Below are positions 33,550-44,966 of a DNA stretch of 64,000 bases, in pieces. The stretch spans positions 393,189 through 457,188 of the forward strand of contig KN832567.1 in the NCBI GenBank assembly GCA_000827205.1. Reading direction: 5' to 3'. Position numbers and translations under genes: made by a program. The notes under the pieces are model-generated. The model was not told the origin of the DNA. It searched no databases and saw only the letters and a program-made list of their open reading frames with translations. The DNA comes from Plicaturopsis crispa FD-325 SS-3. Taxonomy: Eukaryota > Basidiomycota > Agaricomycetes > Amylocorticiales > Amylocorticiaceae. The number at the start of each line of letters is the position of its first letter. Within the stretch, counting starts at the first letter, position 1.

Positions 33550-36021
33550 CTATCCTATCTGCATGAGCAAATGTCCTATCCGGTTCTCGACATCGGATAT
33601 ATCGTCCATAAGAGATCCATGTCTCTCCTCGAATGCGTCAAAAGACGATGCATCGAAGGCAATGACCGCAGGAGAGCTGACATCTTCCTGGTACCGATTG
33701 CTCGCCCGCGGTGTAGACGAATGCGGGGTCGCAGGCGGGAGGAGCATCGCGTTCAAGCTCGGGGTCGACGCAAACAAGCTCGGGGTCGACGCAAACCCCA
33801 GGCGGTGAGAATACGACCCCGATATCGTAGGCGTTTGACTCCTTCGCGACATCATCGACATCGCAGACCCCGGCCTCGGGCTCGGACTAGGGCTCGGAGG
33901 GCCCTCCGACTCCGACTCCTCCGACCCCCCGTCGCTCGCAGCACCGCCGTTGAACGCCAGCGGCGGGATGAAGGAGTCGTTCCGCCTGTCCACGACGATA
34001 GGCGACGGCCCGAAGCGCAGCTCCTTCTTGAGCGTGCCCCCGAGACTCGCGTGCAGGGCGGCGACGTGCGGCTTCCGCCCGCTCTCGAGCACCTTTTTGC
34101 GCGCGCTCATCCCCACGCAGTCGACCAGCTGCTTCATCGCCTCGCGGTCCGAGACCGGCCTTCTCTGCGCTGTGCGCCGCACCGTGCTCGTGCGCGGAAG
34201 AGTCTGGTAGGGCGTTTGCGCGGCTGCGTTCGGCCGGACGGGTGTGGTGAACGGATACGAGTGGAAGCGGGGGGTGGATTGTGTTGTTGCGCTGGAGGGT
34301 GCGAGGAAGTTGTTCGAGCCGGGTGTGGATAGGGACGTGCGTACCGGACGGGGCGTTTCCTGTCCGTGGGTGTCGGGTTGCGGCGGGGTATCGGGGAAAG
34401 CATCGAGTGTGGGTCCCCACGAGAACCCGATGAACGAAGCTACGGCTTGCTCGCGCAGGGCCGAGCGGGTGAGCGATTTCGAGGGCGTGGAGTGCGTGCG
34501 GTTCACAGACACGGCGACAGCCGGCGAGGAGTAATCTTTTGACGATTGGAAGAACGCGGAGAATGCGAATGGTTGAGAGGCAGTCGACTCTTCTAATGCA
34601 GGTGGTGCGGCTGTGGGACCGGTGTAGGTGAATTGGGGGAGATGGATTGTGGGAGGGGCGACTTGGCCACGTAGGTTCGACCAGTTGGTGTCTTCGAAAA
34701 ACGGGTGCTCTGTGATCTCTAGTACGCTCCTCCGTCCGAGACGATCGTCGCAGTGGGTAAGCAGCCTATGGGACTAGAAATCAGCGATTGATCACAAAGC
34801 TATGGGCGTGCAACGAACCGCCGCATGAGATCCTGAAATGCCGCAGAAATGGGGACATCGCTGTTGAATTTCAAGCTGATCTGCGGATGTAGATCAGACT
34901 CTGGAGAACTAGTGATAGCGCTGAAAGCTTACTTCATGGTCCATGATCTTCAAGTAGGTCCGCCTGATATCCTGAGCAAAGAACGGGGCAACGCCGTACG
35001 CCATCTCGTAAAGCATAGCACCCAAACTCCACCAATCCGTCTCCAGTCCATACCCTTCCTCATCGTCCGCCAAACTCCTTGCCTCGCCCTCATCCTCCAT
35101 CTCCATCGCAACCAGCGCCGCCTCGTGCGCCTGCAAAATCTCAGGAGATATGTAATCGCAAGTCCCGCACGGGACGAGACAATGCTTCTTCGGCACGCGC
35201 TGGCTCCCGTCTCGCGCAGGCGGCAGCAGCGGCGCAGCGGAGCCAAAGTCGATGAGCAGCACGTGCGCGTCTGGGGTGAGGACGAAGTTGTGCGGCTTGA
35301 TGTCGCGGTGCACGAAGCCCTGCGCGTGGCACCAGTGCATCGCGCTGATGATCTGCGGCGCCCACCATTTCATGTCCGCCTCTGGCACGCGTCCGTCGGA
35401 GGGGCTGGATTCTAGGACGTCCCAGAGCGTCCCGCCTTCTGCGTAGTCCATGACGAGGTTGAGGTGCGTCGGTGTTTGGTACGCGCAGAGTAGATGCGGG
35501 GCCCATTGCGCGTCGCGTTTCGTGGCCCTGAGCAGGATATCGCGTTCCGTTTGCGGCGAGCATTGCTGAAAACATCGGCATAAGCAGAATAGACGGAATG
35601 GAGGGAATAAGCAAAGAGACCTCACGAGTTCTCAGCGCGAATCGTTTCTCGATCGACTTGCGCACATATACACGACCGTCGATGCGACAGTTGACGACAT
35701 CGATCTGGTATCTCGTGAGCGTCGGCTAAGTTCCACGAGAGAGTAGCACGTACCACGCCGAACTGGCCATACTCCAGTGTCCCCACCACTCCAACGTCTT
35801 TATCGGAGAATCGTAACGCGTCAATCTCCACGGTTTTCGCTGAGGAGATATTTAGTGTTTTCTACGGCCAACTACACATGAGAGCACGCACACGTCTTCC
35901 CGATGACACTCTGTCCATGCAGGAGCCGATCCAGGGCGAGCGCGTCCGCATCGTCGTCGCCATGACTCTTGAGCAGAACGGAGAGACGAGTTTTGCGATC
36001 GAACCACGAGGAGGAAGACAT
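33550..36021 (-). CDS. AGC-family Ser/Thr kinase, DMPK/MRCK-like
   Basis: Six exons (35892-36021, 35754-35839, 35621-35704, 34933-35565, 34819-34880, 33550-34765) give 736 residues. After a short leader (MSSSSWFDRKTRLS) the kinase domain shows a glycine loop of the form EYGQFGVIDVV, a Lys in VYVRKSIEK, MDYAEGGTLWDVL, HRDIKPHNFVL, DFGSAAPL (the DFGS form seen in ROCK/MRCK/citron kinases), TCDYISPEIL and DWWSLGAMLYEMAYG. The AGC tail follows (HPFFEDTNW; ASFIGFSWGP, an AGC hydrophobic-motif-like site), then a Ser/Pro-rich region and a C-terminal helical segment (IRHLLMQIG-like). The family regulates actomyosin and cell polarity, which is inference here. All catalytic residues appear present. Confidence 0.88.
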
Positions 36022-36406
36022 GCATCGGTTGTCGCGCTCGATGCTAAGGCCACACAGTAATAGATACAAGGAAACGATACAATGGCAGGCAGTCCTCGAG
36101 CGCGGGCAGATGGCAATAAGTTAGTGCAAAACAAGTGCGAAGGAAGAATTGTCGCGCGCCGCTGAACGCCTCGCCGAATAACTACATACTACACTGCATA
36201 TGTCGCGGACTTCCAATCCGACAACAAGAGACGGAGTGCACTGAATTTGCGGCGTGTCCTACTCTCCTACTCGTCGACTAGCCTTCGGTATCTTATGGTG
36301 TCCTGCTTGAAACTTAATGACAGGCCGATGCAAAATCATGTCCGATATATGTCCTACATAAATTGATTACACACTACACATTCGGGGCCAACTAGCACGG
36401 AGGCAC

Positions 36407-37803
36407 TCAAGCATGGAGTCCAAAAGCTTCGAGCACAGCAGCACCTCCCGGTACCCCACACGACAACCACACGGCGAGGGACCCGAGTATACCGATAGAA
36501 ATTGCCCTGAGCACCTTCCGCCGCTGCGTGAGCTTCGCGCCGGCAGCATCGATAGCCGCGATGTCCTCCGACGTCAATTCTGCAATGACACACCCTGTAA
36601 GCTCGAAATGGAATTGACGATGGGCGTGAGATAGAGCGCACCGAGGTCTCCAGCCGCAAGGTACCCCTGCAGGCGCTCCTTTTTCGAGCTCGTCCTGTAC
36701 AGTATGTGCCGTTGGGGTCAGCGGGAGAGCAATGCGGATGGGGGTGGGTGAGAGTACGCACGTAACGACGACGGCGCCTTTGGCTTTCGCCCAGGCGAGG
36801 AGCACTTGCTCGGGTTTTGCACCGAGACGCTTACCAACCTCCGCAACGGGGGCGTCAACGGGGCCGCCGGGTAGCTGCGTTACCGGACTGTATGTGTATG
36901 TGTGTTTGAGGAAGGGGTGACGTTTTGCAGGAGAAGAAGACGCGCACATGAGGGGGCTGTAGGCTTCTATGACGATCCCATGCTCCTTTGCGAACTCGAG
37001 GATGGGTGCTTGCTGGGCGTAGACGTATGGGTGGAGCAGGATCTGGGCGTAACGTTTAGTTACAAGACCGCGTCAGCGCAGATGATTCGGTGGGGCGCAC
37101 CTGGTTCGCTGCAGGTTTCACTTGGGCAATGGCCAAAAGGGCCTTGAGATCATCGACTCCGAAGTTGCTTACACCGATACTCCTACATCGTGCATTAGCG
37201 TGACGTGAGGGCGCGACCTCGTATAGTAATGAGCACTTACTTTGCGAGCCCATCTTTCTTTATCTTCTCAAACTCTGCCCATGCAGTTGCGATATCCGGT
37301 TTTGCTAGCCCCGGGTGGTGGATCAGGTACAGGTCTACGCTCTTTACTCCGAGCTACACGCAGGCTTCATTGGACAATCCAGCACCATTGACTAAAAGCA
37401 CGTACATTCTGGAGTGAATTCTCAATGGACTGGCGTATGGTCAGGTTGTCCCTGCCCGAGAACTTTGTCGTGATGAACACATCCTCGCGTGCAAGGCCGC
37501 TGTCACGGAGGGCCTTCCCCGCCTCCGCCTCGTTCCCGTAGCTCTGTGCCGTATCTGGGAACCGATAGACACGTTAGTTCCCACACGTTGACAAGGGCAG
37601 GGTGGTGCGCACCAACGTGTGAGAACCCAACGTCGAGAGCCTGGTCGACCTGGTCAATGGGCGACTGCCCGTTCCCAAGTTTCCATGTCCCGAACGCGAT
37701 ACCGGGGATGGTATGACCTGCGCGTATCGTCAGTGTGTTCCGTGCAATGAACAAATCCATCCAGAAACTGACCGTCGTTGAGTTTGATGGTGCCCCAGGT
37801 CAT
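36407..37803 (-). CDS. Aldo-keto reductase with hydrophobic C-terminal tail
   Basis: NADPH-dependent (beta/alpha)8 reductase of aldehydes and ketones. Nine exons (37773-37803, 37613-37717, 37406-37554, 37241-37353, 37101-37182, 36948-37042, 36762-36887, 36642-36694, 36407-36579) give 308 residues. Catalytic tetrad: Asp and Tyr in [10 protein letters not shown], Lys in FITTKFSG, His in LYLIHHP. The signatures [19 protein letters not shown] and [15 protein letters not shown] are all present. After the last barrel segment ([14 protein letters not shown]) there is a basic patch (TQRRKVLRA) followed by about 18 hydrophobic residues ([17 protein letters not shown]), unusual for this family and like a tail anchor. 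It sits beside an SDR gene on the same strand. A TATA box lies about 90 bp upstream. Confidence 0.92.
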
Positions 37804-37893
37804 ATTTCGCTAGCGAGGGTGCTGGTAGGAGGAGAGAGTGGGTGGGGGTTTAGGTGCCTGTGAACGCTTGAAGGTTGAAGCACGTCGCTCGAC

Positions 37894-37900
37894 TTTATAT
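37894..37900 (-). promoter_or_regulatory. TATA box of the aldo-keto reductase gene
   Basis: On the minus strand the sequence reads ATATAAA, about 91 bp before the start codon at 37803, a normal fungal distance. The remainder of the 430-bp gap up to the SDR gene shows no gene. Confidence 0.5.
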
Positions 37901-38235
37901 GAGAACCGAGAAACGGAATCCGATCAGGAAATGACAACATGTGGCATCCAGGTCCAGGATGATAAGATTAGATAGGCGGTCTCACGGAGAGATTGCAAGG
38001 GACTTAATCTCCTCTGCAGCTGGCAGCTGTTTAGCATGAAGTACTGTTGGTTGGAGTAAGGCATTCGAGCGAGCGTACTAGCTCGGTAGTTGTTTTCTAT
38101 GAGGGGGATGAAAAAATAGGGGCTGTATTTGTGGTGCAAAGGGATTAAGTTTGCAGCATCGCGCACAAACCATCGTCTGTTGTAAGCAACACGGATACAG
38201 CAAGCGTTTCTCTCGAGGAAACGTCTAAGAGATGC

Positions 38236-39518
38236 TCACGAATCAAAATTTGTCCCTCTGGTCACATCTGCCCATGCATCGAGCGTGTCTAGCATCTTCT
38301 GTATCTTCGCCCGGATATCGCGCTCTGCATCATCGCCGAGCACCAGATACGTCGGCCACGGCCGTCCCTTCGCCTTACCCTCACCCCTTTCGTGCGCGCC
38401 GTCAACGATCAAATACGCTTCAGAGTAAAACGGCGATGTACTCACCTTACCACGTCGACGACAGCCTCCATCGCCTTTGCCGGGTCGCCATTCTGTTGCC
38501 CGTCAACGGCCTTAAATACCGCAAGACTGTGCGCACGCAGCTCATCCAGGTCACTGATCGGGTAGCCCATGTGACACGGCGTCGCGTATATGTTTTCGGT
38601 GCGAAAGGCGCCTGGCTCGACGATGAGGACGCGGATGCCGAATGGTTCGAGCTCGACGGTGAACGTCTCTGCTAATGCTGAATAATGGCATCGAATAAGT
38701 GGGTTGTGAGGCACCAACAGCTACTGGGAGAGCGTACAGTGCAGCGCGGCCTTGGATGCCGCGTATCTCCCTTAAAACTGGCCATCAGTCAAGGTCGGCT
38801 ACAGCAGACTTTGCACTAAAGACCCACCGATACCCTAGTATATGTGAGCACGATACATGAGAAGAGGTGCGCCACTATGGAGAGCACCACACCAGAGACA
38901 AAACTCACCGCCAATTCAGGACGCCATGAGCTCCGACTCCCAATAACTACGACAGTGCCTGATTTACGCGCCCTTAGGTGAGGTAGCACGGCATTTGTGA
39001 CTTCATAGTTCGACGCGAACTGTTATCACATCACTGGCAGACCACAGGAATACACGACATACCATCGAAAGCGCCATACAAGTTGGTCTTGAACTGCTCC
39101 TCCAGTAGCGTTGACCTGTGTTACATATGTTATCAGTAACTACGAAATGGACATAAATGAACGAACGAACCCGCCCTCTTCGAGGAGCCCCAGAACCCCA
39201 CTTCCAGCATTATTGACCAGCACGTCGATCCGCCCCCAGATGCCAATCGCCTCATCCACTCGCAGCTGTATCGCCTCTGGGCCGGCTGTGACATCCAGCT
39301 GGAGCTTGCGTAGATGGTCCGGGTCGTACGGCTCGGGGATGACGAGCTTGGCGAGATTGCGGGCGGTGGCGATGACACGGTCTCCGCGTGCGAGTGCAGA
39401 CGTTACGAGACGGCGCCCAAATCCTGACGAGCATCCTAGAAGGTGGTGAGCATCTACAGCGATGAGAATAGGCGGTGAGAGACCTACCTGTGATAAACCA
39501 AACGAGCTCGGGCATCAT
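38236..39518 (-). CDS. Short-chain dehydrogenase/reductase
   Basis: Classical SDR with an NAD(P)-binding Rossmann fold, 287 residues. Eight exons: 39488-39518, 39171-39435, 39063-39115, 38909-39000, 38828-38834, 38738-38770, 38446-38677, 38236-38386. Cofactor site FITGCSSGFGR near the N-terminus, with RVIATARN supplying the Arg that usually favours NADPH; VLVNNAG; catalytic Ser in VIGSRSS; catalytic YAASK; and the family's post-site VEPGAFRTE. One exon is only 7 nt (GGTATCG) but is needed to join PELA to GRYAASK. The substrate is unknown; relatives in basidiomycetes are annotated only as NAD(P)-binding proteins. The two ATGs at the start are adjacent codons. Confidence 0.9.
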
Positions 39519-39862
39519 GAACTCTATGACTGCGAGGGTTGGTTCCTGTCAATAGTCGATTGAGTATCGCAGGGAATAATAGTGCCTTGAGCTCGGAGGG
39601 CTGTCAGATCCTATACATATACCAAAGCAGCGGCATTGCCAATGTCAGCATTGGAACTTATCGCATACTTATCGCCGATGAGGAGCAGCTTCGGATCCGC
39701 TCCGCTCGGTGTGAGCGGCGTTTCAGAACTGCAAACGCTCATTGCATTGGCAGTATGCACCCATCTTTCGCCGGCGCACGGATGTCGTGTAGAACAAGTT
39801 GCATACATGTTTGAATTAGTAGATTTACAAACTTGTGTTCGTTGTCTCATCATGGGCGCCCG
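39519..39862. other. Intergenic region between SDR and MYND genes
   Basis: About 340 bp upstream of the SDR start and downstream of the MYND gene stop. Short open frames only. It should contain the SDR promoter. Confidence 0.35.
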
Positions 39863-41103
39863 TTAGGCCTTTTCGACCGGTTTCACTTTCTTGCAAACCA
39901 GCTTGTGTATCGGCCAGTGATTCCTCTGGCTGTCAACGTCATTAACGCGTCAGTAATCGGGACACGCACAATACGAGCAACAATGACAAGAGGAAGACCG
40001 TACCATTCGGCACTACAGTAGTGTTGCATCTTGCACCTATAGAGAAGATAAACATCAGTCAGGACGCAAAGCAACCTCCGTCCCAATCCTCACCTAGCGC
40101 ATTGCGACAGCGCCTTCGTGTCTATCTTTTCGCAGTACGCGCACTGCCGCGCATTGCGCGCGTTTCCCTGCGTCCATGTATCCGGACTATACCTGCCCTC
40201 CTTCGTGCCCGTGACGGCACGGCGGACGTCCGCCGGCGGCACCTTGAGCGACTTGAGCCGTGCGCGGAGGCTGTCGATGCGGTCGAGGTCGGACGGGAGC
40301 AGTGCAGGCGTGAAGTTGTCCGGCGTGATGTGGTATACGGGTGGGGTGCCGGTGGTCGCCGCGGGCGGGTCGGCGGGGACATGCAGGAAGTCGGCCGGCA
40401 GGTGCGGGTTGTTGTGCGTGACGTACGTGGCGCGAACACTGGGTCCAAGTGCGCGTAAGTAGGCGGCGAAAGGGCGAGGCGCCAGAGCTTACGATCGCGG
40501 ATTCGGCTCGTCGAAGTGAATGTATTTCAAAAGGGACAGCATGCGGTCGGCTTGGTATTTTGTCGCGGCGGCGAAGTCGTGGTGGTAGGGATTTCCGCAG
40601 TCTGCGTGGAAAGTGGGTAAGTGAGCTAAGCGGGTCCAGGTGCGCGATGAGACGCACTGCAGCTTTCTGCCGCAAACACCATAACGAGGAGAAATTCAGT
40701 GACAGTAGCGTTTGTGAACAGCATGTGCCCCCAGTCACGCTGCCCCACATTCATCAGCCCGATGTTTACGGTTACATGTTCATCTTGCATACCGCCCTCT
40801 TCGCTGACCCTTTGACGATCTTTGGGGTATTGAGAATACCATCTGCATCGATACGGATGTCGTGCACACCTCATAGTTGTACAAGATCAACTCCCAGTGC
40901 TTGTAGCTCACGGGTTCGGACTCGTTCCACACAAAGACTTGTTCGAGCACGCGTTTCCGCGTAGCGAACTCGTCTGGGTGAAGATCGGGCGAGTTTCCCG
41001 GGCCCCTCGCAAATTTGCGGGACACCTCAACACTGTTGATACCCATCTGAGTGCATTGGATAAGTCGTGTCGTCGCACATGTCTCCGAGAGATTGATCGA
41101 CAT
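39863..41103 (-). CDS. MYND-type zinc-finger protein
   Basis: Six exons (40892-41103, 40658-40842, 40493-40601, 40094-40438, 40004-40036, 39863-39929) give about 316 residues. The C-terminal MYND finger is complete: CAYCEKID, then CARCKMQHYC, CQRNHWPIHKLVC (C-X2-C ... C-X2-C ... C-X3-C ... H-X3-C). MYND fingers bind Pro-rich peptides in regulatory complexes. Upstream is an alpha-rich domain of the kind found in mushroom MYND proteins (HVTVNIGLMNVGQRDWGHML; KYIHFDEPNPRS). The donor of the intron at 40843-40891 (GTTGAT) is weak. An ATG at 41225 (MDPGDFMSAFGG) could belong to an earlier exon, because the decayed copy at 48.9-49.8 kb is similar there too; I could not splice it in frame. Confidence 0.75.
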
Positions 41104-41424
41104 AAACGGGTTCACACTAGCGTGCAACAAATGTCAGTGGTGCAGGCGAACGGTATTGAGACGGAGACTTGCTAGGGCAGACCGCCAAAAGCCGACATGA
41201 AATCGCCTGGATCCATGGCACTATACAAAATGCGGTACAGATGAAAATACGGGAGCTTCACAAGAGTACTTTGAGTAAATTTGGACGCGTCAAGACAGAG
41301 GCAAAGACAGGCAAAGACCGACCGTGCATATCCCTTACGTAATACACGCCGCATAACGCGTTCGTTCGGCTTTCGTGCTCTGAGTTCGCGAATCTATGTC
41401 TACCTATTTTCTCTCTCAACTTTC

Positions 41425-42378
41425 ATGTTACGAGTCTCGTCGGCACGCTATGGAGGCTCTACAAAGACGGCGTCGAGCGCTAGGCATCCCAGAATGCGAC
41501 CAAGCAACATGTTCCCGCTTTTCAGGAGGTCTATGACTTCGACGCCGACGCTAGCAGGCACGGTGGCCTCACACCAGTGCTATATCCTGCTGCACACACC
41601 CCAGTCTCCCCAGGAATTCCCTGCCAAGATATCGACAGCGGTACAGCGCGCACTTCAGCTGCGGGTCGGCCGGTGGGGCGCTATCGTCAATCTTGCGTGG
41701 TCTCCAGAGCAGCCTGTGCACCAGAGCGACGATACGTATTATGCCACGGCGTTCTCAGCCAGAGGACGGTTAGAACTTCCATCCGTGTCTCTGGATAATA
41801 TAGAGGATGTCGAGAGCAGGCTGAAAGAGCACCTCCTCGGGCCTCCGACGGCTACGGACGACATCCATCTCTATGTCTGTACGCACGGACAACGCGACTG
41901 TCGTTGTGGGTTAGTACTTATCAATACTGTGAGGGATCGGGTATGCTCATGTTTGTAAAGCGACACGGGTGGAGCCGTTGTAGCAGCCTTGCGAGAGGAA
42001 GTACAGAAGCGGTCCCTCGAACGCGTCAAAATCGGCGAGGTGGGGCACATAGGTGGACACAAGTGAGCACCGATCATCTCTATGATTCCCCTTCATCTAA
42101 TGCACGCACGCAGATATGCAGCGAATCTGCTCGTGTTCCCCCACGGCGAATGGTACGCGAATCTCTTTATTTTGTCCATCAGGTCTCTCATTCTCTTCAG
42201 GTTGGGCTTCTTGAAACCAGAGGATGTGCCCAAGACACTGGATGCCATTCTCGAACGGCCAAGCAGGCCTCTCATGCCTGACGATACTCCGATTCTCGTG
42301 CAGAATTGGCGGGGCAGGATGGGACTCGGAAAGGAAGAACAGATCTCATTGTACAACAGTCATCGCACGGACTCGTAA
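41425..42378 (+). CDS. Sucrase/ferredoxin-like (Aim32/Apd1-type) protein
   Basis: Four exons (41425-41909, 41961-42062, 42114-42152, 42201-42378) give 267 residues. The thioredoxin-like Suc_Fer domain has its two metal-ligand motifs: HLYVCTHGQRDCRCG and HIGGHKYAANLLVFP. Yeast Apd1 and Aim32 of this family bind a [2Fe-2S] cluster through Cys and His; Aim32 is mitochondrial, Apd1 cytosolic. The basic, Ser-rich N-terminus (MLRVSSARYGGSTKT, later MFPLFRRSM) would fit mitochondrial import, or the protein may start at the ATG at 41509. It converges on the glycosidase gene with only 37 bp between stop codons, so the transcripts probably overlap. Confidence 0.85.
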
Positions 42379-42415
42379 ATGTACCCAAGGATTCGAATGC
42401 ATTATATACCCTTTT

Positions 42416-44664
42416 TCAAAGCGCCCGACTGATCCCCTCCGCCCGCACGTTCCACCCTTGGGTCGGAAACCCTGGCGCCGCGCCTTCGCTCCCATCCCAG
42501 CCCCCAGCCATCATTGCCACGGCATACAGCAACCCGCCGGCACCAGGAAAGTACGGCGTCGGCGCGCGCACGCCGCTCGTCGGCATCCCCGCGTCGTCGA
42601 ACGCGAACAGCGGGTGCAGCAGCCACTCAAGCGCCTGCTCCGGGTTCTCGTTACGCGCCGCGGACATCGCGAGCATCGGAAAGTCCCACCCCCAGCAGTT
42701 CGAGATGTTCCACGCCGCGGCGACCCTGTCCGCCGTCGCGCGCGCAATGCCGCCGTCGACGCCCGGGACAAGAGGGAGCCAGCCGTGCAGCCCGACGAGC
42801 GCGGGGTGGTCATTCGTGTACGTGGGCGTGTCCCAGAAGTCCGCCGGGATGCCCTCATAGACGTCGTACGTCCCATTCGTCACCGGCAGCGGCGCGAGCT
42901 GTTCCTTGACCACGCCCCACTGCGCTGGCGCGCGCTCCCCGAGGTCCGCGACCCAGCGCTGTGCGATGTCGAGCCCGAGGCGCCAGTACGCGAGCTCGAA
43001 GGCGGGGTTCTGCGTCACGTTCGGGCTCGTGTCCTCGCTCACGACGTACATCGGCGGCCCGAGGTCGTACACGCTCGTGCTCGTGTTCCACCACGCGAAC
43101 GCCGCCATCCAGTCAGCCGTCGCGGTGACGACGTCGCGCCACTTCCGCAGCGTCGCCGGCGTCGGGAACGCGCGATATTCGTATTCCGCGAAGACGAGCG
43201 GGTGCACCTGCTGCCAGATGAGCAGCTCGTTGATCTGGCCCGGTGCAGAGCGCCCAGAGGGGTCACTCATCTTGCCCCAGCGTGCGCCGGAGTCCGCGCC
43301 CCAGTCCTGCTGCACCTGGGCGCGTGCGATGGAGGTCGGTAGGAATCGCTTGTATACACTCGTGGAGCGGTTAAGGATATCCCAATTGTTCCAGAGCGCC
43401 CAGTGTGCGGAGTGCCAAAAGTACATCTCGAGATGAAATTTGCCATACTGCAAGGGATATAGGTTAGTTGTTGTACGGAGTATGGTGATACGATTGTACG
43501 CACCCATCCGTTGTTGGTCAAGCCCGACTATACAAGTTTGGTTAGTTTGATGATTTTGGAAACTTGGCGATTGACACTGACCTCTTGGGGTGGGTAGTCC
43601 CCCGCCTCGTTTACTCTCATAAGATACCGTGACAAGATTATCCTTCGCTGCAACTCCTCTGCACGCGTATCCGTTGAGCCTGTCAAGACATCCACAAATC
43701 CGCTCTCCGTCCAATACTCTTCCCAGCTTGCAGCCGACGATGCAAACACGTCGTTTGTGCTGGGGACAAGTTCAGCAGAATGACCATCGTTTGAAGTGTA
43801 CATGACGGCGAGTGAGAAGGCCGAGCCATTCGCAGCAGGCTTGAAGGTGTACCGGTGTGCAGATGGGTCGTCTCGAGTCGCGGTGAACGCGTCGCCCCTC
43901 ACGGACGCGAGGAAACTCGCGCCCACAAGCTCATGCGTAATTTGCGCAGTATCATTCCCTCTCCCAGCCGTCAACTGCGTCGTATGATTCGCCGTCGCGT
44001 TCCACACGCCCACAAACGGCGCGGAGAATTTCGCGCTCCCGTCGCACCACGGGAAGTCGAGGAACACGCCCACAGTCGCGTTCGAGTGGACGATAACGCC
44101 GACGACGTCCTGCGTCTGGTGCGCGGCGGTCTCCACGACGACGTCGTGTCCCTGCCACTGGAATGTACTCGTCAGCTTGCCAGTCCAGAGGTCCAGCTCC
44201 TGCCGTGCGCCCGACAGGTCTGCCTCCGTCACGTTCGCCGCGCGCACGCCGTCCGGCGACCAGAACACGAGCCCGATGCGCCCCAGGTTGACACGATTTG
44301 GGTTCGCTATGAGCCACTGCTGCACCGCGCCGTCCGCGCCGCCGAACTCGTACTGCACCTCCCGATCGTGGTTCCACCACTTCACACCCTCGTAGGCGTG
44401 CACGTCTGCCCACGTTTTGTTGGGCGGGAGGGTGTCGTTCTTCCAGCCCCAGGAAGAGAGCGTGTTGAAAGGGAGGATGGTCTGCAGGCCCGTGATGTCT
44501 GCCCCGAACGCGAAGTTCCCATTGCCGACCTGGAGGGGAGTAGTGTTACTGGACGCGGTGCGGACGGGGTTGAACCGCGAAACAACCGCATGGCGCGCGA
44601 CGGGCACGTCAGCGAGGGTGGAAAGGACGAGGTTGAGGACGAGGAGTGCTGTGAGTCCGTTCAT
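42416..44664 (-). CDS. Secreted six-hairpin glycosidase-like protein
   Basis: Three exons (43582-44664, 43504-43527, 42416-43447) give 712 residues. A signal peptide (MNGLTALLVLNLVLSTLA) starts it, followed by many N-glycosylation sites (NTTP, NDTL, NKTW, NATV, NGT). The N-terminal half is a beta-sandwich-like region (GNGNFAFGADITGLQT, WWNHDREVQYEFGG). The C-terminal half is Trp-rich and helical, as in (alpha/alpha)6 barrels of the GH65/GH95 type (FHLEMYFWHSAHWALWNNW, EYEYRAFPTPATLRKW, NCWGWDFPMLAMSAARNENP). The exact GH family and substrate are uncertain; fucosidase- or disaccharide-phosphorylase-like folds are both possible. The 24-nt middle exon is in frame. Confidence 0.82.
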
Positions 44665-44701
44665 GTGCCGACGTTGTTGACGATGCTGATGGTCCGCCGA
44701 C

Positions 44702-44709
44702 TATATAAA
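44702..44709 (-). promoter_or_regulatory. TATA box of the glycosidase gene
   Basis: Minus-strand TTTATATA about 38 bp before the start codon at 44664. The 5' leader would be very short, if the start is correct. The 300-bp gap up to 44966 shows nothing else. Confidence 0.45.
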
Positions 44710-44966
44710 GCACTGCGAGTGTTCCTCGGTCCGTCAGCTTCCCGCGTACTCACCATCAAGGTCACGGGTGTGCACTGCTTGCACCTGACCGCGACCCAAG
44801 ACTCGAAGGCACTTGTAGTACTGCTGCTGCTTGGTCGCGTCCGGATGTGAAGCTGATAACATTGTGATAGACAAAGCATTGCGAAAGAAAACGCGGTGAG
44901 TACGGATACAAAACATCAATCAAGTCCCAGAGATACGACACCATAAATAATCCAACTATGATACAT

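Noticed and set aside
33523-34332. Plus-strand open frame of 269 codons
   Set aside because: Antisense to the last exon of the AGC kinase; Arg-rich and without a domain.
36407-39518. AKR and SDR genes as a biosynthetic gene cluster
   Set aside because: No synthase, transporter or cluster regulator nearby; two adjacent reductases are not enough.
42224-43342. Plus-strand open frame of 372 codons, Arg-rich
   Set aside because: Antisense to the glycosidase coding exon; only its first part overlaps the true end of the sucrase/ferredoxin-like gene, in another frame.
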